Shown here: positions 36,407 to 44,726 of the stretch, in pieces
How positions within the stretch are numbered: position 1 is the first letter of the stretch
Layout of the letters: each line of letters begins with the position of its first letter
Source: Paratractidigestivibacter sp963605405
GTDB lineage: Bacteria > Actinomycetota > Coriobacteriia > Coriobacteriales > Atopobiaceae
Reading direction: 5' to 3'
Assembly (NCBI GenBank): GCA_963605405.1
Contig: CAVCUP010000003.1
Location: forward strand, 62,001 to 126,000
Length of the DNA stretch: 64,000 bases
Position numbers and translations under genes: made by a program
Notes under the pieces: model-generated
Databases searched by the model: none
What the model was told of the DNA's origin: nothing
Seen by the model: only the letters and a program-made list of their open reading frames with translations

Positions 36407-36541
36407 ATGAAGCGTACGTATCAGCCCAACAAGCGCAAGCGCGCCAAGACCCACGGTTTCCGCGCCCGTATGGCCACCAAGGGCGGCCGCAAGGTGCTTT
36501 CCCGTCGTCGCGCCAAGGGCCGCAAGAAGCTCACCGTCTAA
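36407..36541 (+). CDS. rpmH: 50S ribosomal protein L34
   Basis: A 44-residue highly basic protein, MKRTYQPNKRKRAKTHGFR at the start, ending RKKLTV. GGGAGGA precedes the ATG. It is too short for routine ORF filters but is certain from sequence and position. It starts the rpmH-rnpA-yidD-yidC-khpB operon. Confidence 0.99.
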   Translation: MKRTYQPNKRKRAKTHGFRARMATKGGRKVLSRRRAKGRKKLTV

Positions 36542-36546
36542 ACAAC

Positions 36547-36870
36547 ATGAAGAAGACCATCAAGTCCAAGCGAGATTTTGAGAAGGTCTTCTCCAGTGGG
36601 AAGAGGGCGAACGATCCTCTCCTGCGTATAAGACTGGCTAAGGCAAACGAGGGCGATCCGGGTAGGGTCGCCTTCGTCGCGCCTAAGCGTCTGGGGAATG
36701 CCGTCTTTAGGAACAGGTGCAAGCGCGTGCTGCGTGAGGCGGCACGTGAGTGCGGCCTGCCCAAAGACGGCTTTGACGTGATTCTCTTCTCGACCAAGGA
36801 GACCTACTCGAGCAACCCGCACGACGTGGCCCGCTCCCTCGAGAAGCTCATGAAGAGGGCCGGCGCTTAG
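36547..36870 (+). CDS. rnpA: Ribonuclease P protein component
   Basis: This 107-residue basic protein matures the 5' end of tRNAs with the RNase P RNA. It contains the FEKVFSSGKR and RNRCKRVLREA (RNR motif) segments. It lies five bases after rpmH, the universal bacterial arrangement. Confidence 0.97.
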   Translation: MKKTIKSKRDFEKVFSSGKRANDPLLRIRLAKANEGDPGRVAFVAPKRLGNAVFRNRCKRVLREAARECGLPKDGFDVILFSTKETYSSNPHDVARSLEKLMKRAGA

Positions 36871-36871
36871 C

Positions 36872-37108
36872 GTGGGCGGCTCGCGGGGGCGCTCTCTGGC
36901 CTCTCGTTTTCTTCTCGCCTGCGTCGGCTTCTACCAGCGCCGCATCTCCCCCCTCTTCGGGGCGCGGTGCATTTATTACCCCACCTGCTCAGAGTATGCG
37001 CGCCAGGCGGTCTTGAAGCACGGGGCCCTTAAGGGTTCCGTGCTCGCGTTGCGCAGGATTCTTCGTTGCCATCCTTTCCATGACGGCGGGTACGACCCCG
37101 TTCCCTAG
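36872..37108 (+). CDS. yidD: Membrane protein insertion efficiency factor YidD
   Basis: A 78-residue protein with the UPF0161 signature: FYQRRISPLFGARCIYYPTCSEYARQAV and CHPFHDGGYDPVP in separate stretches. The GTG start is one base after the rnpA stop. It aids insertion of membrane proteins through YidC, which follows. Confidence 0.96.
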   Translation: MGGSRGRSLASRFLLACVGFYQRRISPLFGARCIYYPTCSEYARQAVLKHGALKGSVLALRRILRCHPFHDGGYDPVP

Positions 37109-37128
37109 TCTTTGACCACGGAGGAATC

Positions 37129-37887
37129 ATGTGGGATTGGTTTATTAACTTCCTGACGCAGGTGCTCGCGAGCATCCAGGGCGTCGTGGGCGATTGGGGC
37201 CTTGCCGTTATCGTCCTCACCATCATCATTCGCCTGGTGCTCACGCCGCTGCAGACCAAGTCCGTCAAGTCGACGGCCGGCATGCAGGTCATGCAGCCGC
37301 GCATCCAGGAGATCCAGGAGAAGTACGCGGACGATCCGCAGCGTCTTCAGGAAGAGACGATGAAGATCTACTCCGAGATGCACGTGAACCCCCTCATGGG
37401 TTGCCTGCCCCTCATTATCCAGATGCCGGTCTTCTTCGCCCTCTTTACCGTTATTAAGAACGTCCCGACCGACGCCTGCTTCTTCGGCATCCTTCCGTCG
37501 ATTTCCCAGTCCGTGAGCGGCGTGCTCGCGGCTTCCGGCTTCGCGGCCGCGCTGCCGTACATCATCATGGACGTGCTCTTCGGTGTCCTCACCTTCGTGC
37601 CGATGATGCTTAACTCGCAGACCGCCGCGCCCGAGATGAAGCAGCAGCAGATGGTCATGGGCGGCGTCATGTCCCTCATGATGCTTTGGTTCGGCTGGAC
37701 CTGCCCCGCGGCCGTTCTCCTGTACTATGTCGCCTCCTCGCTTTGGCAGGTCGTGCAGCAGAAGCTCGTGACCCAGAAGGTCATGGAGAAGGCAAAGCGC
37801 GAGGCCGAGGAGAAGGCGAAGAACGCCCCTGTCGAGGTCAACGTCGTCCGCAAGGAGAAGAAGCCTCGTCCGCACAAGAAGAACTAG
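37129..37887 (+). CDS. yidC: Membrane protein insertase YidC/Oxa1
   Basis: This 252-residue protein has the YidC core with five hydrophobic segments. The conserved groove arginine lies in IIIRLVLTPLQ, and the cytoplasmic hairpin is EIQEKYADDPQRLQEE. There is no lipobox at the N-terminus, so it is the actinobacterial non-lipoprotein form. It ends with a basic tail (RKEKKPRPHKKN) that can bind ribosomes. Confidence 0.96.
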   Translation: MWDWFINFLTQVLASIQGVVGDWGLAVIVLTIIIRLVLTPLQTKSVKSTAGMQVMQPRIQEIQEKYADDPQRLQEETMKIYSEMHVNPLMGCLPLIIQMPVFFALFTVIKNVPTDACFFGILPSISQSVSGVLAASGFAAALPYIIMDVLFGVLTFVPMMLNSQTAAPEMKQQQMVMGGVMSLMMLWFGWTCPAAVLLYYVASSLWQVVQQKLVTQKVMEKAKREAEEKAKNAPVEVNVVRKEKKPRPHKKN

Positions 37888-37948
37888 TGCGTTACAGGCA
37901 AGTTGACTTATTCACTTTAGACTTTGATTAGTTGAGACGGAGGTTGAC

Positions 37949-38533
37949 ATGGACGAAGAGGCACTGACCGGGACTGCTGAGGCACCCGTTTCCGAGTCCC
38001 TCGAAGCTGACGCCGCAGATGATTTCGCAACCATCCGTGAGCACTACGAGACCGGTCTCGCCCTTACCGATGACGAGATGGATGCGATTGCTGATGTGGC
38101 GGTCGAGTACCTGCGTAGTCTTCTGACGTTCTTTGGCGAGACGAGCTCCTCTATCGACGAGTATGACGGCGATAACGGCGAGCTTATCCTCGACGTCAAC
38201 GGTGGCGATCTCGCGGTTCTTATTGGGCGTCACGGCCGTACGCTCGATGCTCTTCAGATGGTTCTCTCTTCGCTGTTGAGCAGCCGTATGAAGTTCTACT
38301 TCCCGGTTGTTGTGGACATCGAGAGCTACAAGAGCCGCAGGAAGAACAAGGTTCAGGGACTTGCTCGTTCTGCTGCGCAGCGTGCGAAGAAGCAAGGTCG
38401 TGTTGCTTTACCCCCGATGAACGCCTATGAGCGTCGTCTTGTTCACCTTGCTCTGGTGGATGACGTCGAGATTTCCACTCACTCTGAGGGCGAGGATCCC
38501 AACCGTAGGGTCGTTATCACCGCAGTTCACTAA
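37949..38533 (+). CDS. khpB: KH/R3H RNA-binding protein (Jag/KhpB)
   Basis: This 194-residue protein has a type II KH domain with the GxxG loop in LIGRHGRTLDAL, followed by an R3H domain (PMNAYERRLVHLAL). The long Jag N-terminal domain is absent and replaced by ~40 acidic residues. The family controls cell elongation and division in Firmicutes by binding mRNAs. It is last in the rpmH operon and is followed by a terminator. Confidence 0.9.
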   Translation: MDEEALTGTAEAPVSESLEADAADDFATIREHYETGLALTDDEMDAIADVAVEYLRSLLTFFGETSSSIDEYDGDNGELILDVNGGDLAVLIGRHGRTLDALQMVLSSLLSSRMKFYFPVVVDIESYKSRRKNKVQGLARSAAQRAKKQGRVALPPMNAYERRLVHLALVDDVEISTHSEGEDPNRRVVITAVH

Positions 38534-38558
38534 CTGTGTATCACAGATGGTATCGTAG

Positions 38559-38583
38559 AGAGAGGGGCTTCGGCTCCTCTCTT
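38559..38583 (+). terminator. Intrinsic terminator after khpB
   Basis: AGAGAGGGGC pairs with GCTCCTCTCT across a TTCG tetraloop, followed by TTTCTT. Confidence 0.85.
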
Positions 38584-38632
38584 TTCTTATGACAAGAATC
38601 CTTGGTTCACGAGTTTTTGTCAGGAGGCAAAA

Positions 38633-39379
38633 ATGGAAGAAGTATCGCACTGGGATCTGGTTGACCAGCTCCTCGACGAGTTGGAGTGGTACGGGTTGGA
38701 CTGCTCTAATGAACAGGCTTCTCTTTTGATCAGACACCTTGAGTTGGTTGAGAAGAAAAATCAGACGGTTAACCTCACGAGAATCGTGGCTCTGAGAGAC
38801 GCTGTGACGCTCCATATCGTTGACTCACTAGTCCCACTCCTGACAGAAGGATTCAGGCCCTCAGAAGGGCTTAGATTTGCTGATATTGGAACAGGTGCTG
38901 GATTTCCTGGAATTCCACTCGCTGTGATGACTGGAATGGATGGCCTGTTCATTGATTCTGTTGGTAAAAAGGTAACTGCGGTCAATGAGTTTATTGATGT
39001 TCTTGGACTTGATAGATGTCGTGCAGTTAATGTTCGTGCAGAGATTCTTGGTAAGGAGCAGCCTGAGTCCTTCGATTATGTTTGTGCTCGTGCCGTAGCT
39101 CAGTCGAACGTCGTGATGGAATATGCGACTCCTATGCTTAAGTACGGAGGTCAGGTTGTGCTTGAGAAGGCAAATCCATCTGGTGAGGAACTTGATAATG
39201 CCAATTACGCCGCTCAGATTCTTGGTCTTGAGCGCGTTTCACGTGAATCATTTGAGCTTCCAAGAGGATTAGGACACCGTGAGATATTGATTTATGAGAA
39301 GGTCCGTTCCAGCAGGATTAAACTCCCTCGAAGAAACGGCTTAGCAAAGAGTAATCCCTTGATACCTGGTTCTAAATAA
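38633..39379 (+). CDS. rsmG: 16S rRNA m7G527 methyltransferase RsmG
   Basis: This 248-residue protein (GidB family) has the SAM-binding motif FADIGTGAGFPGIPLAVM and the VCARAVAQ segment. AGGAGG precedes its ATG. The codon usage is noticeably more AT-rich than the genes to the left, like parA and parB to the right. It ends in a strong terminator before the centromere region. Confidence 0.96.
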   Translation: MEEVSHWDLVDQLLDELEWYGLDCSNEQASLLIRHLELVEKKNQTVNLTRIVALRDAVTLHIVDSLVPLLTEGFRPSEGLRFADIGTGAGFPGIPLAVMTGMDGLFIDSVGKKVTAVNEFIDVLGLDRCRAVNVRAEILGKEQPESFDYVCARAVAQSNVVMEYATPMLKYGGQVVLEKANPSGEELDNANYAAQILGLERVSRESFELPRGLGHREILIYEKVRSSRIKLPRRNGLAKSNPLIPGSK

Positions 39380-39392
39380 CTTCAAGCTGTAC

Positions 39393-39439
39393 AACAAAGA
39401 ACCGCCCTCATTCAATTTGAATCAGGGCGGTTCTTTGTT
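39393..39439 (+). terminator. Intrinsic terminator after rsmG
   Basis: AACAAAGAACCGCCCT at 39393-39408 pairs perfectly with 39424-39439, flanked by A and T runs so that it can work both ways. Confidence 0.9.
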
Positions 39440-39882
39440 ATCTCAAGTAATGGGTTACCTGTTCGAGGTTCAGAGAATATAGAGTCGATTGATATTAATT
39501 AGAAGTGTAGTTTGGTGTAAAGATAATAATTTTCGACTCTCATAATTATTATGATGCTAAGTACTGAAGAGGCTGCAACTAAGCACATTCGTTTGAATTA
39601 GATTTTTCTAATATCCTAGATTTACAATTTGCTGTCTTCTTATAACCAGCCAACTGACATGCTTTTATACCGTGTACAAACTTGGTTGAGCAATTAGGAA
39701 CGAGGATGAAATCATTAGATGGTTGCATTCAGCTAATCATCTATTTCGACGTCCTTTATGTGGCCAATGTCCTATTTAGACTTAATCAAACTGGCGTTAG
39801 TCGCAAATTACTTTATAGGAAATTATTCAAATCGTTTGCATTTGAGGATATTTAATTTAAGCTCAGCCCTAACGATGGTGAA

Positions 39883-39898
39883 TGTTTCACGTGAAACA
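39883..39898. other. parS site 1 (perfect)
   Basis: TGTTTCACGTGAAACA, the full 16-bp palindrome bound by ParB/Spo0J. Confidence 0.95.
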
Positions 39899-40011
39899 TA
39901 CTCGATGAATTTATTAAAGAAGTTCTATTAGTTGAGCTTCTCGAGTTTTTCGGCTCTTAATTGATAAATGTATCATCTCAAAGCAAATCAATCGATTTCT
40001 AGATTGAATTC

Positions 40012-40027
40012 CGTTTCATGTGAAACA
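40012..40027. other. parS site 2 (variant)
   Basis: CGTTTCATGTGAAACA: two differences from the 16-bp consensus, at position 1 and in the centre. Confidence 0.75.
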
Positions 40028-40081
40028 TAGACACATCTCGAGTTTGAATATGTTTAGAATTCAAATTTCTAAACATATAGG

Positions 40082-40097
40082 TGTTTCACGTGAAACC
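40082..40097. other. parS site 3 (one change)
   Basis: TGTTTCACGTGAAACC: differs only at the last base. Confidence 0.9.
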
Positions 40098-40145
40098 AAA
40101 TTACGAATTTCGTCATTTTAGCCCTATACAACACTCAAAATGCAA

Positions 40146-40161
40146 TGTTTCACATGAAACG
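40146..40161. other. parS site 4 (variant)
   Basis: TGTTTCACATGAAACG: two differences from consensus. Confidence 0.75.
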
Positions 40162-40230
40162 TGATGCTAGATGAATAACACAAGTCTAGTCTGTCTATTT
40201 TGACGCTTTAATAATGCTATTTCTAATGAA

Positions 40231-40246
40231 TGTTTCACGTGAAACA
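40231..40246. other. parS site 5 (perfect)
   Basis: TGTTTCACGTGAAACA, identical to site 1. Confidence 0.95.
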
Positions 40247-40271
40247 GGGTTACACAAGGTAATAATCTTAT

Positions 40272-40287
40272 CGTTTCACGTGAAACA
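40272..40287. other. parS site 6 (one change)
   Basis: CGTTTCACGTGAAACA: differs only at the first base; 82 bases before parA. Confidence 0.9.
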
Positions 40288-40368
40288 AATCTGACGAACA
40301 ATCCTTTGGTGACATGCCTTATTATTGGTAAACGTGCAGCTCAGACTCGGTAATCTAAGGAGCTTAGT

Positions 40369-41169
40369 GTGTCTTTTCATGACGTCAAACGCGGTTTTCC
40401 TGAGCGTGAAACCCGCATTATTGCATGCATAAACCAAAAAGGCGGGGTTGGTAAGTCGACGACGGTAATTAACCTTTCTGCGAGCTTGTCTGAGCTCAAA
40501 AAGAAAGTCCTAATTATTGACTTCGACCCTCAGGGCAATGCAACTTCTGGCTTTGGCATCGAAAAAGAGGAGCTTGAGCACGATATTTATGATGTTGTGC
40601 TTCAGGACTTCCCTATTGATCAGATAATTCAGTCTACCGACTGCAAATCCGTGTTTGTAGCGCCAGCAACTATCCAGCTTGCGGGTGCCGAGATCGAGCT
40701 TGTCTCAAAGATGTCACGAGAAGGATGCCTCAAGCGCGCATTAGCGCCTATTGATAACATATTCGATTACATAATTATCGATTGCCCGCCTTCTCTGGGG
40801 CTTCTGACTATTAATGCTCTCACTGCTGCCGATTCCGTTCTCATACCGATTCAGTGCGAATACTATGCTCTTGAGGGAGTCACAAAGCTCCTTGAGTCTA
40901 TGCGCATTGTCCAGAAGAACATCAATCCTCAGTTAGAGGTGTTTGGTGTCGTGCTCACTATGTTCGATACGAGAACATCTCTCTCTAAGCAGGTTGAGGA
41001 AGAAGTTCGGAATTACTTTGGCAACAAAGTCTTCAAGACCGTTATTCCCCGAAACATCAAGATTGCCGAGGCTCCTTCCTATGGTCAGCCCATTAGCATT
41101 TATGCCCGTGTGAGTAAGGGCGCTCTTGCTTACGGAAGGCTTGCGAAGGAAGTGACTCGACGTGTCTAA
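40369..41169 (+). CDS. parA: Chromosome partitioning ATPase ParA/Soj
   Basis: This 266-residue ATPase has the deviant Walker A CINQKGGVGKSTT, the switch IIDFDPQGN and Walker B IIIDCPPSLG. The N-terminus lacks the helix-turn-helix of plasmid type Ia ParA, so it is a chromosomal Soj. The GTG start is preceded by AAGGAG. ParA with ParB-parS moves the origins apart. The composition is AT-richer than neighbours. Confidence 0.96.
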   Translation: MSFHDVKRGFPERETRIIACINQKGGVGKSTTVINLSASLSELKKKVLIIDFDPQGNATSGFGIEKEELEHDIYDVVLQDFPIDQIIQSTDCKSVFVAPATIQLAGAEIELVSKMSREGCLKRALAPIDNIFDYIIIDCPPSLGLLTINALTAADSVLIPIQCEYYALEGVTKLLESMRIVQKNINPQLEVFGVVLTMFDTRTSLSKQVEEEVRNYFGNKVFKTVIPRNIKIAEAPSYGQPISIYARVSKGALAYGRLAKEVTRRV

Positions 41170-42025
41170 AAAGGCTCTTGGTAAAGGACTTGGGTCCCTT
41201 ATGGGGACTGCTGAGGCGGAGACGGCGGCGATAACAGCCGACTCCACGCTTCCCATTGCGCAAATCCTTCCGAACAAGGACCAGCCGAGAAAACTATTTA
41301 AGGAGCAAGAGCTTCAGGAACTCGCTGACTCTATTAAGCAGAATGGAGTACTTCAGCCTCTTCTAGTAAGGAAGAAGGGGCCTAAGTATGAGATTGTTGC
41401 TGGTGAGCGACGTTATCAAGCAGCTAAGCTTGCTGGCCTGGTAGAGGTCCCAGTAATCATTAAAGATATAGATGATGATGAGGTCTTTAAACTTGCGCTC
41501 ATCGAGAACCTTCAGCGTTCTGACCTTAGTCCTCTTGAAGAGGCGCGTGGCTATAAGCAACTGATCAAGGAACGGGGTCTTACTCAGGACGAGGCTGCGA
41601 AGCTCGTCTCAAAGTCTAGGTCTGCGATCACTAACACACTTCGTCTTCTGGACCTGCCTGTTGAAGTCCAGCAGTATGTGGAGGACGGCCAACTGAGCGC
41701 CGGCCATGCACGCGCAATTCTTGCTGTGCCTTCCGTGGAAGGTCGGATCAAGCTTGCCCAGAGGGTCATCGAGAAGAAACTCTCCGTCCGTCAGACAGAA
41801 AGCCTTGCCCCGCTCTTTTCTGTCGAGTCTGACGCAACGGTACGTAGACGTGAGCCGACTCCGCAATCATTTAAGCGCGCAGCTCGCCAGCTTAGGCTTT
41901 CGCTCGACACAAACGTGAAGGTAAAGAACGTACGAGGAAAGAACAAGATTGAGATTGAGTTTTCGACAGAAGAGGATCTTGTAAGACTCGTGAACATGCT
42001 GTCGGGAATGGACGGCGAACAGTAA
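41162..42025 (+). CDS. parB: Chromosome partitioning protein ParB/Spo0J
   Basis: This 287-residue protein starts in the end of parA (GTG at 41162), so the genes are translationally coupled. The N-terminal GKGLGSLMG, the CTP-binding motif GERRYQAA, and ENLQRSDLSPLEEA are the ParB/Spo0J signatures. A helix-turn-helix (LTQDEAAKLVSKSRSAITNTLRLL in parts) binds parS, of which six lie just upstream. Confidence 0.96.
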   Translation: MSKKALGKGLGSLMGTAEAETAAITADSTLPIAQILPNKDQPRKLFKEQELQELADSIKQNGVLQPLLVRKKGPKYEIVAGERRYQAAKLAGLVEVPVIIKDIDDDEVFKLALIENLQRSDLSPLEEARGYKQLIKERGLTQDEAAKLVSKSRSAITNTLRLLDLPVEVQQYVEDGQLSAGHARAILAVPSVEGRIKLAQRVIEKKLSVRQTESLAPLFSVESDATVRRREPTPQSFKRAARQLRLSLDTNVKVKNVRGKNKIEIEFSTEEDLVRLVNMLSGMDGEQ

Positions 42026-42267
42026 TGAAACTTAAGCATGCGGCAATTGGGTTAATCGTATTTACTGCGACCGGCTATATCTTCTACGAGAAGATTCTGT
42101 CTGATGAAGCAAAGACTAAAATCGAGGAACTCGCGCAGACGCTGCAAGCGGGTTATTCTAAGATTTCGGAGGTTGTCGATCAGCTTACAGGGCAGGTGGT
42201 CGATGACGCGGAGACTCTTCCTAATGTGCAGGTTACGCAAGCACAGTGGGATAGCTTAGGGTACTAG
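42025..42267 (+). CDS. Small membrane-anchored protein downstream of parB
   Basis: This 80-residue protein starts ATG overlapping the parB stop by one base (TAATG). Residues ~5-22 form one hydrophobic helix (AAIGLIVFTATGYIFYEKI) and the rest is a helical, acidic segment ending WDSLGY. No family recognised. The coupling suggests a partitioning or membrane-attachment accessory, which is inference. It ends before a strong hairpin. Confidence 0.6.
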   Translation: MKLKHAAIGLIVFTATGYIFYEKILSDEAKTKIEELAQTLQAGYSKISEVVDQLTGQVVDDAETLPNVQVTQAQWDSLGY

Positions 42268-42309
42268 AACATAAGTTCTATAGTTATGAGAGACGAGCTC
42301 CATAGCAAA

Positions 42310-42348
42310 GCGCCCTCCCGGAATCATGCGAGGATTCCGGGAGGGCGC
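42310..42348. terminator. Bidirectional terminator between parB unit and rlmN
   Basis: GCGCCCTCCCGGAATC (42310-42325) pairs perfectly with 42333-42348 across a 7-base loop. It is followed on the plus strand by TTCTTG and on the minus strand by TTTG. The genes on each side converge. Confidence 0.85.
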
Positions 42349-42373
42349 TTCTTGTTGAGGGACGTTGCCTTGG

Positions 42374-43426
42374 CTACGCGTTGACCCTCTGCTTAAGCTG
42401 ACCACAGGCGGCGTCGATGTCGGAGCCGCGGGAGTTGCGGATGGTGGCCTCCACGCCAACGTGCGCGAGCGCGGCCACGAAGTCCTCGGCGCGGCGCTGT
42501 GTGGACGGCTTGAGCTTAGAGCCCGAGACCTCGTTGAGCTGGATGATGTTCACGTGCGCGAGCGTGTCCTTGCAGAAGTCGCACAGCGCGTTCATCTCCT
42601 CTCGGTTGTCGTTCACTCCGCCGATAAGGGCGTACTCGTAGGTCGGGCGACGCCCGGTGCGGTCTACGTACTCGCCCATGACGGTGTAGAGGTTGAGCAG
42701 CGAGTACTTCTTCACGCCGGGCATCAGATAATTGCGCGTCTTCTGGACGGCGGAGTGGAGAGAAACGGCAAGGGTGAACTGTTCCGGCTCGCGGGAGAAC
42801 TTGCGGATCATGGGGATGACGCCGCAAGTAGACACGGTGAGGTGGCGAGCGCCGATGCCGCCCTGGTCGGGGTCATTGAGCTTGCGGAGCGCCCCCATAG
42901 TGTTGTCGTAGTTCATGAAGGGCTCGCCCTGGCCCATGAAGACGACGCTCGTCACGCGAGTGTTGAAGTCATCGCGCACGTGCATGACCTGGTCGTATAT
43001 CTCGGAAGCGGAGAGCGAGCGCGTGAAGCCCGCCCCTCCCGTGGCGCAGAACGCGCAGCCCATGGCGCAGCCGGCCTGCGTGCTCACGCACACCGCGAGC
43101 TTCTTGCCGGAGGGCATGCCGACGCACTCAACGGAGGCGCCGTCGGGAAGGCGGAGCAGGTACTTGCGACTGCCGTCCTCGGAGACCTGGCGCGCGATCT
43201 CCTCCACGCCGCCGAGCGTGAGGCTCTCCGCGAGCTGCGCGCGAAGGGCCTTGGGAAGGTTGGTCATGTCATCGAAGCTCTGGGCGTTCTTGTTCCAGAT
43301 CCAGTCCTCGACCTGCTTGACGCGGAACGCGGGCTGCCCGAGGGACTCCATGAGCTCCATGAGCTCGCCCTTGGTCATGGATTTGAGGTCGCGAACGGTG
43401 CCGTTGGCAGTGCCGGTGTCAGCCAT
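42374..43426 (-). CDS. rlmN: 23S rRNA/tRNA adenine C2-methyltransferase RlmN
   Basis: This 350-residue radical-SAM enzyme methylates A2503 of 23S rRNA and A37 of tRNAs. It has the radical-SAM CxxxCxxC in CAMGCAFC (about residues 118-125), the segment CVSTQAGC, GMGEP-like FMGQGEPFMN, and the C-terminal second catalytic cysteine in RGSDIDAACGQL. It is divergent from ddl and convergent with the parB unit. Confidence 0.96.
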   Translation of the reverse strand: MADTGTANGTVRDLKSMTKGELMELMESLGQPAFRVKQVEDWIWNKNAQSFDDMTNLPKALRAQLAESLTLGGVEEIARQVSEDGSRKYLLRLPDGASVECVGMPSGKKLAVCVSTQAGCAMGCAFCATGGAGFTRSLSASEIYDQVMHVRDDFNTRVTSVVFMGQGEPFMNYDNTMGALRKLNDPDQGGIGARHLTVSTCGVIPMIRKFSREPEQFTLAVSLHSAVQKTRNYLMPGVKKYSLLNLYTVMGEYVDRTGRRPTYEYALIGGVNDNREEMNALCDFCKDTLAHVNIIQLNEVSGSKLKPSTQRRAEDFVAALAHVGVEATIRNSRGSDIDAACGQLKQRVNA

Positions 43427-43541
43427 ACATACTCCTGTCTACGAGTTGTCCCTGCGGTGGAGTATCCTCTCAACAGGAAATTGTCTCGGTGATTGCCTGA
43501 AGAGCATAGCAGCACACGCAGGGCTTCGTTTAAGGAGCGCG

Positions 43542-44573
43542 ATGAACACAGAAGAACTCAAGAGCCTCAAGGTCGCCGTTTTGTGCGGGGGCTGGTCTGA
43601 CGAGGCCGAGGTGAGCCTTGTCTCGGGCAAGGCATGCGCCGAGGCGCTTATCCAGGCGGGGTTCGCGCGCGTGGACCTGCTCGACATCGCGAGCTGCGAC
43701 TTCATGGATCGGATCAGGCGCGGCGGCTATGACGTCGCGTTCCCGGCGCTCCACGGCAGGTACGGGGAGGACGGATGCATTCAGGGGCTGCTCGAGATGC
43801 TTCGCATCCCCTATGCGTTCTCCGGCGTTCTCGCCTCTGCGGTTTCCACCGAGAAGGAGGTGGCGAAGGTCCTCTACGCGCACGCCGGCATCCGTTGCCC
43901 CCGCGGCTGCGACGTCCCGGCCGGGACGCAGCTCGCGCCGGAACAGGTTGACGTCATCGTGCGCGAGCTCGGGCTGCCTCTCTTTGTCAAGCCCTCCGGC
44001 AACGGCAGCTCCTATGGCATCACGCGAGTAACCGAGTCCTCGCAGCTCAAAGGGGCGATCGAGCTGGCAGGCTCGGGCGGCGAGCGCGTGCTTATCGAGG
44101 AATGCGTCGAGGGCACCGAGATAACGGTGCCCGTCATCGGCAATAAGGAGCCCCACGCGCTGCCCATCGTGGAGATCGTGACGGGGGCCGACTTCTACGA
44201 CGCGAGCGTCAAGTACGAGCCCGCCGAGCTTCACCACGTGATTCCCGCCCGCATCCCTGCCCCGGTCTACGCGCGTGCGCAGGCGCTCGCGGAGGCCGCC
44301 CACAAGGTGCTCGGCTGCGCGGGTTGCTCGCGCAGCGACTTTATCGTCACGCCCGAGGGCGAGCCGGTGATCCTGGAGACTAACACGATTCCCGGGATGA
44401 CGCCGGCGAGCCTGCTTCCCGACTCGGCGCGCCACGGCGGCATCGAGTTCCCGGAGCTTTGCACGAGATTCGTCGAGCTCGCGCTCGAGGCCCATGCGCA
44501 GCCGCGCGCCGTCGCCGCCGAATCCGCCGGCGAGAAGGAACCGGCCGGCAGAGCTTCGGTAGACGGCGAGTAG
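43542..44573 (+). CDS. ddl: D-alanine-D-alanine ligase
   Basis: This 343-residue ATP-grasp enzyme makes D-Ala-D-Ala for peptidoglycan. It has VLCGGWSDEAEVSLVSG at the N-terminus, FPALHGRYGEDGCIQGLLE, the SVSTEKEVAK-like SAVSTEKE, FVKPSGNGSSYGI and the metal site LETNTIPGMTP. The start at 43542 has AAGGAG seven bases upstream; longer frames overlap rlmN and are not used. A tail of about 30 residues follows the core. The Tyr/Phe position that decides D-lactate versus D-Ala was not assigned. Confidence 0.93.
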   Translation: MNTEELKSLKVAVLCGGWSDEAEVSLVSGKACAEALIQAGFARVDLLDIASCDFMDRIRRGGYDVAFPALHGRYGEDGCIQGLLEMLRIPYAFSGVLASAVSTEKEVAKVLYAHAGIRCPRGCDVPAGTQLAPEQVDVIVRELGLPLFVKPSGNGSSYGITRVTESSQLKGAIELAGSGGERVLIEECVEGTEITVPVIGNKEPHALPIVEIVTGADFYDASVKYEPAELHHVIPARIPAPVYARAQALAEAAHKVLGCAGCSRSDFIVTPEGEPVILETNTIPGMTPASLLPDSARHGGIEFPELCTRFVELALEAHAQPRAVAAESAGEKEPAGRASVDGE

Positions 44574-44726
44574 TGCCCTTGCCGTGACAAAGGGAAGCGT
44601 GAAGGCCGCCTCACCGGCCCGCCTTCTTTCTTGACTCCGGCCGCCGCATGCTCGCCTCGCGGCCGCCTGCGACGCCGCGGCGCCAAAGATCCAAACACAC
44701 ACGAACCCGGAGAGGGACCCCGCCAC

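Larger units (their letters stand above)
39440..40368. other. AT-rich centromere region (parS cluster)
   Basis: About 930 bases without a credible gene and clearly more AT-rich than the rest of the window. The right half holds six parS sites. The left half shows one partial DnaA-box-like TTTTCGACT (39530-39538) in an inverted repeat AGAGTCGA/TCGACTCT (39481 and 39533) and otherwise no recognised structure. Confidence 0.75.

Noticed and set aside
39440..39880. oriC in the AT-rich region between rsmG and parA
   Set aside because: It is AT-rich but has only one partial box-like 9-mer, while dense boxes and a trinucleotide run occur around dnaA.
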